Positions 56,377 through 64,000 of a DNA stretch of 64,000 bases are shown here, piece by piece. Positions within the stretch are counted from its first letter, which is position 1; each line of letters begins with the position of its first letter. The position numbers and the translations under genes are program-made. The notes under the pieces were generated by a model. That model saw only the letters and a list, made by a program, of their open reading frames with translations, made no database searches and had not been told where the DNA came from. The stretch is from Perkinsela sp. pyNocScin1 (Eukaryota; Euglenozoa; Kinetoplastea; Prokinetoplastida; Perkinselidae): assembly GCA_964019655.1 (NCBI GenBank), contig CAXHTR010000001.1, forward strand, positions 434,001-498,000. The letters run 5' to 3'.

Positions 56377-56467
56377 TAATTTTGGGTAAAATTCTCGAAG
56401 GAGACAGAATTATCATACATATATATAAATTGTTGAACGCCTTACTAGGAAGAAGCCTTCTTCGTCA

Positions 56468-57400
56468 TTACATCTCAACTCGTCGCATCTTGTGCGGAAT
56501 GTTATCGCTGCTGAGGTCCATCGGCTTCCCCTCTTCGTCGACGAACCCCTCTATAGCATTCCCAGACAGCTTGATCCACCGGAGCTTTTTCGGGAGATTT
56601 GCGATGCACAGAACCCCTGAAAATTCGTTCGCAAAGAGGTTGAGGACTCGCAGCTCTTGCGGCAGAGCTGTGAGCCTCGGTGACCCGCAGAGCTGGTTCC
56701 ACTCGAGCTGGATGCATTCAATATTCGGCGGAAGCGACATGAGCGATATTTCTCCTGAAAATACATTTGCACTCAGATCTAAAGTTTTGAGCGATGCCGG
56801 CAATTGCGTGAGATTTAACTCCCCAGACAGCTCATTGCCCTCGAGCGAGAGCTCCATCAGATATTTCGGCAACCTCGTCAAATCGACACTCCCAGAGAGG
56901 TCGTTGTGGGTGAGCACAATAGACTCTGTCTTCTCGGGGAGCTTGTGCAGCAGTGCGCTCCCTACAAAAGAATTTTCTGTCGCTTGGAGCTCGCGGAGTG
57001 CGGGTGGAAAGGCACCAAACGGAAACGCACCAGTGAATCCACATCGAATGACACTGAAGATCTTCACAGAAGGCGGGAGCCTTTCAATATCGAGACTTCC
57101 GCCGATATCGCAATCGATGAGATCAATAAGCTCCACTGAGTGCGGCAGCCATGAAAGGTTGATACAAGAGAGCCGCGCGAGGCGGAAGTTGAGCGCGACG
57201 ACTTCACCTTTGGCGTTGGTCTTGACCCCATTCCACCTGTCGATATCGGTGAAGTTCCCATTGTCGTCGGTGTACATATCTTTGTGCGCAACGTTTGCCA
57301 TGACCATCTCCATCAGGCTCTGCTGGGACATCAACGAGTAGTCAATGCGGCCGAGAAACTGCGAGTCGGCAGTGAGTGTGAGTGCGAGGGGAAGTGGCAT
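56468..57400 (-). CDS. LRR protein, subfamily A (310 aa)
   Basis: ATG at 57400, leader MPLPLALTLTADS. Cap: LGRIDYSLMSQQSLMEMVMA, MYTDDNGNFTDIDRWNGVKT, with Thr where Cys is usual. The first strand is modified (LARLSCINLSWLPHSVELID). Nine repeats follow; the second and third contain Cys (DLIDCDIGG, VIRCGFTGA), which could form a buried ladder or disulphide in place of the cap pair. It ends in a short charged stretch after GNAIEGFVDEEGKPMDLSSD, which keeps the A-type V-DE-G closing motif. Confidence 0.9.
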   Translation of the reverse strand: MPLPLALTLTADSQFLGRIDYSLMSQQSLMEMVMANVAHKDMYTDDNGNFTDIDRWNGVKTNAKGEVVALNFRLARLSCINLSWLPHSVELIDLIDCDIGGSLDIERLPPSVKIFSVIRCGFTGAFPFGAFPPALRELQATENSFVGSALLHKLPEKTESIVLTHNDLSGSVDLTRLPKYLMELSLEGNELSGELNLTQLPASLKTLDLSANVFSGEISLMSLPPNIECIQLEWNQLCGSPRLTALPQELRVLNLFANEFSGVLCIANLPKKLRWIKLSGNAIEGFVDEEGKPMDLSSDNIPHKMRRVEM

Positions 57401-57499
57401 TCAATGATGATAAAAATTAAGACATAAATAGGTCATAAGGCTTTCAAACGCAACCCTCTCTGAGTGCACTTATTCCTACTTTTATACGAGTTTTATACT

Positions 57500-58288
57500 T
57501 TACAAGTGAATATACCCGAAACACGCTGGATTTCTCTTTTTATCAACGACAAAGATTTCTCCCGCATTCTTCCGAAGGTAGACACTCAGATCATCATGTC
57601 TCGACGCGACGATTTCCCCCGAAAATCTATTGTGGCCCGCTCGGAGAGATCGAAACGCTGAAGGCAGCCTCGTCAAGTCCAGCGACCCCGAGAGCTGGTT
57701 GTACTCACAGCGTATCACCTGCATAGTCGCTGGGAGGCTCGTGAGCACCGCAGATCCGCTGAAGGCGTTAATATTGACCGACAGAATCTCGAGTGACGCG
57801 GGAAGATGCTCGAAGTCTATTGTCCCTTGAAATTCGTTTTGGTTGAAAAAGATTTTCTTGAGGCTGTTAGGTAGTTTGTCAAAATCGACAGACCCACCCA
57901 GCTGATTCGATCGGAGGGAAATGCTTTTGAGCGAAGGTGGAAGGCGCGCTGCATTCAGCGCTCCCTCGACGATGCACTCATCGAGGGAGAAGTTCTCGAC
58001 GGTTTCGGGGAGGTACTCGAAGGACATCGAGCCTCCCTCGATGCCCAAATTTCCCCAGTCAATAGCGATCACCTTGCCCTGTGGGTCACATCGCACCCCA
58101 TCCCACTTGCACGCCTGCATGAAGCAGTCAGCGCTGTCGCTGCGGAATTTCCTCTGAAAACTGTCGTGGAGGTCACTGACGAGAATCTCCATCCGTGTCT
58201 GCATGTCGAGGGCGTCTATGTGTACCCTTCCGATGTTGGAGTCACTGGCCAGAATGATGAGACTTGAGGACATGAGCGAAGGTCTCAT
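57500..58288 (-). CDS. LRR protein, subfamily A (262 aa)
   Basis: ATG at 58288, leader MRPSLMSSSLIILASDS, one of the longer ones. Cap: IGRVHIDALDMQTRMEILVS, KFRSDSADCFMQACKWDGVR and Cys, a complete C-W-GV-C core; DQ is replaced by MQ. Strand: GGSMSFEYLPETVENFSLDE. Six repeats follow (RLPPSL, KLPNSL, HLPASL, SLPATM, RLPSAF). The A-type closing strand is eroded (LRKNAGEIFVVDKKRNPACF). The tail is Cys-containing and ends GYIHL. Confidence 0.88.
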   Translation of the reverse strand: MRPSLMSSSLIILASDSNIGRVHIDALDMQTRMEILVSDLHDSFQRKFRSDSADCFMQACKWDGVRCDPQGKVIAIDWGNLGIEGGSMSFEYLPETVENFSLDECIVEGALNAARLPPSLKSISLRSNQLGGSVDFDKLPNSLKKIFFNQNEFQGTIDFEHLPASLEILSVNINAFSGSAVLTSLPATMQVIRCEYNQLSGSLDLTRLPSAFRSLRAGHNRFSGEIVASRHDDLSVYLRKNAGEIFVVDKKRNPACFGYIHL

Positions 58289-58462
58289 CTTGAATGAAGA
58301 TTCGTCAATGTTTCAAAAATGATTAAACAGATGAACTCTCTAAAATAATACGACAAGAATACTAACCTTATGCTATGAGTAACGAAAATGGATGGTATGA
58401 TCGATGGCCAATGCGAAACTTTTCTTTTCAACTGTGTTCGATTCGAATGTTCTTCGAATAGC

Positions 58463-59092
58463 CTACGAAGACTCAAACGTAATGCGCTCTGCATCACCCT
58501 TGTTCTCAAAACTGAGGTCATACTTGTAGAGCTTCAGCTTCAGGCTCGTGCTTGGAAGCTTTCCTATCGCAAGAGATTGATTTAGGACATTGGGCTCACC
58601 CACTGTGAATATTTTAAGTTTTTCGGGGAGATTGCACACGTTGACAATGCTTTCTGCTTTATTGTTCCGTATGTGCAGATACTGGAGATTTAGGGGCAGG
58701 GCACCGAGGTCGAGTGTCCCTGTGATTTTGCACCCAATCACCCAGAAGCTCTCCATGCATGGGGGCAGTGATGTCATGCAAAAGAAGCCGTAGAGATTTT
58801 GCTGCATAAACTGGATTTCCGCTATCTGTGGCGGGAGCCGTGGAAAATCGATGGACCCACAGACTTGGATGGGAAGCGTCCAGATTATTCGCGTAATTCG
58901 TGCATTGAAGTCACAATGGACACCATCCCATGTGCAAGCGTCTCCTTCGACGCCACCAAGGTGGCTGCGGGATCGTGCGATGCTTTCAGGGGTAAAGAAG
59001 AGCTCCATGCACTGCTGATCTGTGAGCATTGAGGCGTCGACACGGCCAAGTGCCTCAGGATCAAGTGTGAGCGTCTGGAGCGCACTGAACAT
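58463..59092 (-). CDS. LRR protein, subfamily C (209 aa)
   Basis: ATG at 59092, leader MFSALQTLTLDPE. Cap: LGRVDASMLTDQQCMELFFT, then GVEGDACTWDGVHCDFNARI, a textbook LRRNT_2-like core. Strand: VCGSIDFPRLPPQIAEIQFM. Repeats: SLPPCMESFWVIGCKIT, ALPLNLQYLHIRNNKAE and NLPEKLKIFTVGEPNVL, then the C-type tail LAIGKLPSTSLKLKLYKYDL. The final DAERITFESS matches the D-DR-x-x-V tail of its relatives. It is the best-preserved C gene to align the broken copy at 10991-11661 against. Confidence 0.9.
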   Translation of the reverse strand: MFSALQTLTLDPEALGRVDASMLTDQQCMELFFTPESIARSRSHLGGVEGDACTWDGVHCDFNARITRIIWTLPIQVCGSIDFPRLPPQIAEIQFMQQNLYGFFCMTSLPPCMESFWVIGCKITGTLDLGALPLNLQYLHIRNNKAESIVNVCNLPEKLKIFTVGEPNVLNQSLAIGKLPSTSLKLKLYKYDLSFENKGDAERITFESS

Positions 59093-59257
59093 TGATTGAG
59101 CGTTAGTTAGAATAAGGGTAAACGAATCTCTTCAGAGTGCGTCGTGAGAGCAGCAATGCTTAATTTGAGAAAAAGAAATTCTCGATATTAGTTTATAACT
59201 TAAGATTTGCAATGTGCTGATTCAGCCAATACGAGGGCTGTATCTGGGTCAGTGACC

Positions 59258-60637
59258 CTAAATGTCAAATTTCGTACTTTTGTTCGTGAAGACTGGGTTG
59301 AGCAGATTGCCCGCGAGTCGAACGTTGACGAGGCTCTCAGGAACATGCGAGATATCGATATCCCCCGTCAGCATATTGTTCTGCAGCCAGAGCTCCTTCA
59401 TACCCCTTGGAAGGTGGCTGAGGTCTATTGTACCCGAAATTTTGTTCATCCGCAGGCTCAGGCCCTCAAGGGATTCTGGCAGGACTGTCAAATCAATGCT
59501 GCCTGAGAGCGCATTGCTTCTCGCGTGCAGTTCTTTAAGTGTGGCAGGCAACTTTTTCAGGCATATCTCTCCCGTAAAGTGGTTGTTGTTGAGACTAACT
59601 TCTTCGATCATATCTGGCAGCTGCTCGAGGTTAAGAGACCCGTGAAGTATGTTGGAATTGACGATGAATTTTTTCATTTGGGCTGGCAATTGCGTCAGGT
59701 CAAGTGTCCCGTGCATAGCACAATTGTCCGCGCCCAGTTCCTCCAGGCTTAATGGGAGCTTTTCGGTGCAAAATGTCCCGCTGACTTTGTTTCCACCTAG
59801 AAAGAGAATGGTCATACCCCTAGGTAGATCGTCAAGGTCGACGCTCCCCTGAAATCGATTGGTAAACAAATTGAGCTCAAGAACCTCGCTGCCCAGTCCA
59901 CGAAGGTCAATTGTTCCCGTCAGCATGTTCTCGCAGATTTCGAGATTTCGGAGTGTATGTGGCAGTTTTGATATGTCTATTGTCCCTGAAAAGCGATTTG
60001 TGCTTAGAAGAAGTACTTCAAGAGACTGTGGTAGCGTCGTAAGGTCGAGTGAGCCACTCAGCTGGTTGTCATTTGCAGCGAGGAATGTTAAATTGGGCGG
60101 TGACGAGCCCAAGTCGAATTCTCCCTCAAATGTGTTTTCCCACAAACGAATATCAAGCAGCGACCGCGGGAGTTTCGCCGTGATGATGGAACCCGAAAAA
60201 TTGTTTTCTGAGATATTTAAATCTTGTAAGTAACAAAGGCGCTGAATTCCCTCTAGTGAACCTGTGATCTGATTTTCGAACAGCCATATCTTCTCAGCAT
60301 TCTCGGGCAATTGCGCAAAGTCGACTGATCCGGGCAGGTTCATTCGCGCGACAACGAGATGCTTTACTGAGCTTGGCACAAACTGAAAGTTCAGCGTGCC
60401 TTGGAGATTTGGACAAAATCTTCTTTCCCAATCGATAAACACAACTGTACCTGCAATAAGCTGAACTTTGGGCCAGTCTTCAATATCAGTGAAATTTCTA
60501 TTTTCATCTTGAAACTCCTCGATCCCGGTGCATCCTGAAAGAAACATCTCCATCAGCGCTTGTTGTGACATGCTGTCGTAGTCGAGTCGGCCGAGAGAAG
60601 AGTTATCAACGCATGCGAACATGATATTTTTTTGCAT
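59258..60637 (-). CDS. LRR protein, subfamily A, paralog of 36850-38229 (459 aa)
   Basis: ATG at 60637, leader MQKNIMFACVDNS. Cap: LGRLDYDSMSQQALMEMFLS, EFQDENRNFTDIEDWPKVQL, with P-K-V in place of H-G-L and no Cys. Sixteen repeats in the same order as its paralog, including the LP-less third repeat (GIQRLCYLQDLNISENNFSG) and the G-L-G repeat (GLGSEVLELNLFTNRFQG). The C-terminal third is nearly identical to the paralog in sequence. It ends VRLAGNLLNPVFTNKSTKF. Two such long genes 21 kb apart in the same block are good substrates for gene conversion. Confidence 0.9.
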   Translation of the reverse strand: MQKNIMFACVDNSSLGRLDYDSMSQQALMEMFLSGCTGIEEFQDENRNFTDIEDWPKVQLIAGTVVFIDWERRFCPNLQGTLNFQFVPSSVKHLVVARMNLPGSVDFAQLPENAEKIWLFENQITGSLEGIQRLCYLQDLNISENNFSGSIITAKLPRSLLDIRLWENTFEGEFDLGSSPPNLTFLAANDNQLSGSLDLTTLPQSLEVLLLSTNRFSGTIDISKLPHTLRNLEICENMLTGTIDLRGLGSEVLELNLFTNRFQGSVDLDDLPRGMTILFLGGNKVSGTFCTEKLPLSLEELGADNCAMHGTLDLTQLPAQMKKFIVNSNILHGSLNLEQLPDMIEEVSLNNNHFTGEICLKKLPATLKELHARSNALSGSIDLTVLPESLEGLSLRMNKISGTIDLSHLPRGMKELWLQNNMLTGDIDISHVPESLVNVRLAGNLLNPVFTNKSTKFDI

Positions 60638-61361
60638 TTGATGAAATTATGAATGGGATTGTTCTTAAGGTGAGATTCGGCTGAATTACTGTTCAATGTT
60701 TTCATCGACAGGAATCTAAGTTATATTTCAGGCTTTCCTCGTGGTTTTTGAGTAGTGACTCTCAAGCGCTATTTATTTGAAAAGGAATTGAGTTGTAGCG
60801 GTACGCGCAAACATTTGTGACTTGAAACGCTCCAAAAGCTTCCTCGGCGATATGATATGTCAAAAAGCGAAGCTGAATTACACTTCCGCATATTTTCCAC
60901 ATGCCTCAAATCGTACCAAATTTTTATGAAGGGCCAGAAAACGTAACGGGCAGAAAGCTTTTGATGTAGTACGAATTGAATTTCTTGCGCTAGAAATACA
61001 TGTGTTGTGTATGCCTCACAACTGAAGCATTCATATGAATGCCTATTGCTGTGGGGTTTCAACTATAAAAAGATTTCATGCTTCGTTGAGGAAACTTGAG
61101 GAGATCTTTTTTATTTCTTGAACATCGCGTTATACTTGCTGCTTTATTCTCGATAAAAGAAATGCACCTCATAGACTATCAATGTCTCACCTTTCGTCAG
61201 CGACTACCTGAAAGGTTCTATCTATCTCCTCTTATGAGACAAACTATCTTTCAAGAAATTTCATTCATTTTCAAAAGAGTAGCTAATATCAATACTGATC
61301 CAAAGCGATTTCGTATTCAGATCAATTCTACTACCAAATACCAACTCAATTACTATCATAT
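60638..61361. other. intergenic, nothing seen
   Basis: About 720 bases with no supported gene or repeat. Confidence 0.55.
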
Positions 61362-62054
61362 TCATAAAAGTTGCCAAGGCTGCCCCGGCATTCCAGCAAA
61401 AAGGCTCACTCTCGGGCGATCAGCCTCATCTTCAAGTGTGACACTGGTGATGTTTGACTCATGCAGAATGAGATTCCAATGTCCCGGTGATAGCTTTCCG
61501 ATGTGTAGCGTCGTCTCCCGGATGTTTGGCTCTTTCACGACAAACGACGACAGTGAAACTGGGATGTTACGGATGTCGGTGATCGCAGTTATCTTGCTTG
61601 CCCTGAAGTAGATTTCTCTCATGTCCGGCGGCAGCGCGCTGAAGTCGAGCGTCCCCGTAAAGCGGCAGTGCTGCACGCAGATGGCCAGCATCGTCGACGG
61701 GAGGGCGCACATGTCGACTTCGCCACGAATGAATTGCTCGTAGATGCTGAGCACGGTGAGTTTCGCTGGTAGCAGCTTAAAGTTCAGCACACCTTCCAAG
61801 TGCTGCCACGCGCTGTGCCAGCGCACAGCGATGATGTTTTTGTCGTTATCGCACTTGAGGCGCTCCCACGTACACGCGTCATCTGGGTCGCCACGAAGGC
61901 CCTCTCGAGCTTTCACAGGGTTGTCTGGCGTGAAGCACAGCTCCATGCGCTGCTGGTCGGACAGCATGTCGATAGTCATTCGGCCTGCATGGTTCGAGTC
62001 AACGCATGGAAGTACTGGGGCTTGACTTGCTATGGATGTGAGTAAGGCGATCAT
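61362..62054 (-). CDS. LRR protein, subfamily C (230 aa)
   Basis: The ATG at 62054 gives MIALLTSIASQAPVLPCVDS, a leader closer to a normal signal peptide; the open frame upstream to 62183 is not family-like. Cap: AGRMTIDMLSDQQRMELCFT, then GDPDDACTWERLKCDNDKNI, keeping C-W-x-x-x-C. Strand: LEGVLNFKLLPAKLTVLSIY. Repeats: ALPSTMLAICVQHCRFT, ALPPDMREIYFRASKIT and NIPVSLSSFVVKEPNIR, then the tail LHIGKLSPGHWNLILHESNI and TLEDEADRPRVSLFAGM. It defines the C tail. Confidence 0.9.
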   Translation of the reverse strand: MIALLTSIASQAPVLPCVDSNHAGRMTIDMLSDQQRMELCFTPDNPVKAREGLRGDPDDACTWERLKCDNDKNIIAVRWHSAWQHLEGVLNFKLLPAKLTVLSIYEQFIRGEVDMCALPSTMLAICVQHCRFTGTLDFSALPPDMREIYFRASKITAITDIRNIPVSLSSFVVKEPNIRETTLHIGKLSPGHWNLILHESNITSVTLEDEADRPRVSLFAGMPGQPWQLL

Positions 62055-62350
62055 TGAAATCTCTTTCAGGTAAGAAAAAATTTCTAAATAGTGTAATCTT
62101 ATGCTATTAAGCAAAGTTCTGACAAATATAGAGGATCTCAGACAGAGAACCTGGAATATTCCACTGCTGAAAAAATCCATCAAGTAGAGTAACCACAGGC
62201 CTGTGTCGAAAGCATCTCTGAAATCTCAAAGTTTCTCATGGGCAATAGATATGACCTGAATCAAAATTCTGAAGAACTCACAGTACGTCAACTCGACGTT
62301 TTTTTTCTCACTTACACGTATACGGCCTTTTGCTTTCCTTTTCGAGACTC

Positions 62351-62998
62351 TTATCCATCAAACTTGAATAGACCCTCAGGAATACGCACGCTTTCGTCGA
62401 TTGACACAATAGCACGCACTTTTGTGCCAACTAAGGAAACATCTTTGAGTGATGCAGGCAGGTTGTCGACGTACAGCGTCTGCGGCCCAATACCGACGTT
62501 ATACCCCAGATCGATCGCCAAAAGCGTCCGCGGAAGGCTACGCAGCGTGATTGACCCTGAAAAAATGTTATGCGGAGCAAGAAAACGCTCGAGCCTCTCT
62601 GGAAGATATGCCAAGTCCAGTGAACCACACATGAGGTTTCCTGAGAAATCAATGCGCTGCAGGCATCGCGGTAGGCGACGGACTTCTAAAGTTTGGCTTT
62701 GTCGACATCGCATGACATCAACGTTACGCACTGTTGGCGGAAGAAAGTCAAAACGAAGCTCACCTATCGCAACGTCGTAAATTCCGATGGTAACAACCAA
62801 CCCTTGATCACACATTGCACGGGTGCGTTGGCGGTATTCCCAATGGCAGATATCTCGAAATGGCTTCTTTCCTCCTCGGGTGAGGGCCTTCTTGACTTCA
62901 AGGTCAATATTCTGGAAAAATTCTTCGATAAGAACACCTTGCATTTGGATTTGCGTTGGAGATGGTGCATCGCACATCAGGACGATTGGTACTATCAT
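62351..62998 (-). CDS. LRR protein, subfamily B (215 aa)
   Basis: The ATG at 62998 gives MIVPIVLMCDAPSPT, matching the family leader; frames further upstream are not family-like. Cap: QIQMQGVLIEEFFQNIDLEV, then FRDICHWEYRQRTRAMCDQG, the long-spaced C-W-C core shared with 53438-54133. Hallmark: FLPPTVRNVDVMRCRQSQTL, EVRRLPRCLQR (T of TR is V). Repeats GSLDLAYLPERLERFLA and GSITLRSLPRTLLAIDL follow, then a degenerate end GPQTLYVDNLPASLKDVSLV and a tail with ESVRIPEGLFKFDG. Confidence 0.87.
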   Translation of the reverse strand: MIVPIVLMCDAPSPTQIQMQGVLIEEFFQNIDLEVKKALTRGGKKPFRDICHWEYRQRTRAMCDQGLVVTIGIYDVAIGELRFDFLPPTVRNVDVMRCRQSQTLEVRRLPRCLQRIDFSGNLMCGSLDLAYLPERLERFLAPHNIFSGSITLRSLPRTLLAIDLGYNVGIGPQTLYVDNLPASLKDVSLVGTKVRAIVSIDESVRIPEGLFKFDG

Positions 62999-63613
62999 GC
63001 TTGAATTGTAGAGAAAAAAGTCAAACTTATGCATCGAAAATCCTTTGAGGCACAGGAATAGATACAGATAGGGGGTTGAAATGTTTTCGAGCATCTTAGA
63101 ATTTTTTCCAACTCATTTTAAAAATCAGCCTCACCTTCGAGCCAAGAATGCGATAATGATCGGTAATACATTTCATACATTTAACATTCATTCCGCACTT
63201 ACTCAAGTTTGCTTCCTTCCCTACACCCCCAACCACCTTCGCGTTATTAGTAGAATGTTCGGAACCACTGCAATCGCCTCGCGCATGAGCGCTTTCACAT
63301 TTTCTTTTCTATAGAATTTGACCAGTCCATATTTAGGGAGGTCCACCGCTGCAAGACGTGTGCGCGTGGCTCTGCATCTCCGATCTGAGCGACTTTGGTC
63401 TTGAGAAAGTTAAGATTGCCTTCGCATTTTCGATCATTGCCTTGTGGGAATAGGCGGCATTGCTAAGGACGTCGTTGAGCGGTGTATCCGCTTGGAAAGG
63501 GCGAATGTCTAGCAAATAAGGTACAGAGGGAGCATTTTTAGTAATTTGCGAATGGATATCTATCAAAAAATTCAAAAGTATTTTTACTACGTGAAGTATC
63601 TAATCACTTTCCC
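62999..63613. other. intergenic, nothing certain
   Basis: About 615 bases. A minus-strand frame at 63333-63575 (80 codons) has no recognised similarity and I do not call it. Confidence 0.5.
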
Positions 63614-64000
63614 TTAAATCGCATCGTAATAATCCAATTTGAGACCCTGTTTCTCCCCAATAATCTCTTTTCGCCGATTCAGATCATCATAGTACTTCGA
63701 ATACATCGGATTAGCACAGTCACCGAATCGCACGAGGTGCGCTGGCCGCTCCCCGCCCCCGACCGACACGATCTCTGGCCCAAATATCCCCAGCTTACTC
63801 AGGCTGATGAGCTTTATCGGTTCGGGAAGCTTGGCCCAGTCGATGAACACTGTTTGCACTGACTGGTGCACGATCTGCAGCACGCGCATCGGGGCCGGTA
63901 GGTCGCAGAGATCAACTGTCCCCGCAAACCACCCCCGGATGATGTAGAGCTCCTCCATTTTTCGCGGGACCATACAGAAGTTGAAATTTGCTGGCACGGC
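63614..64000 (-). CDS. LRR protein, subfamily B, 5' part outside the window
   Basis: The frame is open to the right edge, so the start, leader and cap are missing. Visible are a strand FNFCMVPRKMEELYIIRGWF, two repeats (GTVDLCDLPAPMRVLQIV, VFIDWAKLPEPIKLISL), and a long hydrophilic tail of about 60 residues (SVGGGERPAHLVRFGDCANP, RRKEIIGEKQGLKLDYYDAI). The V-F-x-x-W-A-K-LP element corresponds to V-Y-FANLP of the other B genes. The tail is longer than in relatives. Confidence 0.8.
   Translation of the reverse strand, partial: AVPANFNFCMVPRKMEELYIIRGWFAGTVDLCDLPAPMRVLQIVHQSVQTVFIDWAKLPEPIKLISLSKLGIFGPEIVSVGGGERPAHLVRFGDCANPMYSKYYDDLNRRKEIIGEKQGLKLDYYDAI

Noticed and set aside
63333-63575. 80-codon minus-strand frame near the right end
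   Set aside because: No LRR or other family similarity and no supporting context.
1-64000. tRNA or rRNA genes
   Set aside because: No cloverleaf with a GGTTCRANYCC arm or rRNA core sequence was recognised by eye; a tRNAscan-SE/Infernal run would settle it.

Overview
This window looks like a gene-dense nuclear contig of a unicellular eukaryote. No gene needs an intron, TGA/TAA/TAG all act as stops, and Trp is TGG. Genes lie in long one-direction blocks: minus strand from 1 to about 20.5 kb, plus strand from about 22.1 to 32.5 kb, minus strand again to 64 kb. Such blocks, a cluster of short box C/D snoRNA-like genes, and pyrimidine-rich intergenic DNA fit a kinetoplastid-type protist. A reduced or symbiotic kinetoplastid is possible, but the species cannot be fixed from the sequence and other intron-poor protists remain possible.

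Most of the window is an array of about 30 leucine-rich-repeat (LRR) genes and fragments. The repeat is of plant/PSA type, about 23 residues (LPxxLxxLxLxxNxFxG then xIDLxx). Three subfamilies can be told apart. Subfamily A has a hydrophobic leader, a cap of the form LGRxD..LSDQxxME.LV...F.D..G.F.D...W.GV.C, and 5 to 37 repeats. Subfamily B is short, with C.Q.Y.L.TR.LPR in the first repeat and N.I.Q..V.Y..LP near the end. Subfamily C is short, with DQQ.MEL.FTP and C.W..V.C caps and an IGKLP..L tail. Broken copies of all three occur: an orphan cap, orphan C-termini, and copies with lost starts or nonsense codons.

Housekeeping genes sit between the LRR genes, mainly in the first 20 kb: a HARE-HTH/SET protein, a pentapeptide-repeat protein, a prefoldin subunit, a PP1-type phosphatase, a twin-CX9C (CHCHD2-like) protein, an acyl-protein-thioesterase-like hydrolase, and two unrecognised proteins. 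One 977-residue protein joins four copies of an unknown W-rich domain to a zinc-finger plus restriction-like endonuclease tail of retrotransposon type, without a reverse transcriptase.

Mobile DNA includes a broken hAT transposase at the left edge. At 31.83-32.71 kb lies an 887-bp element with perfect 31-bp inverted ends and 31-bp-period subterminal repeats. Its cargo is a start-less fragment of an LRR gene, and it sits exactly at the convergent strand switch. The divergent strand switch (20.5-22.1 kb) holds four tandem snoRNA-like units. Taken together, the window shows a rapidly remodelled, probably secreted or surface LRR repertoire, with cap and repeat fragments lying around as possible recombination material, and with at least one transposon-like vehicle that has carried an LRR module.
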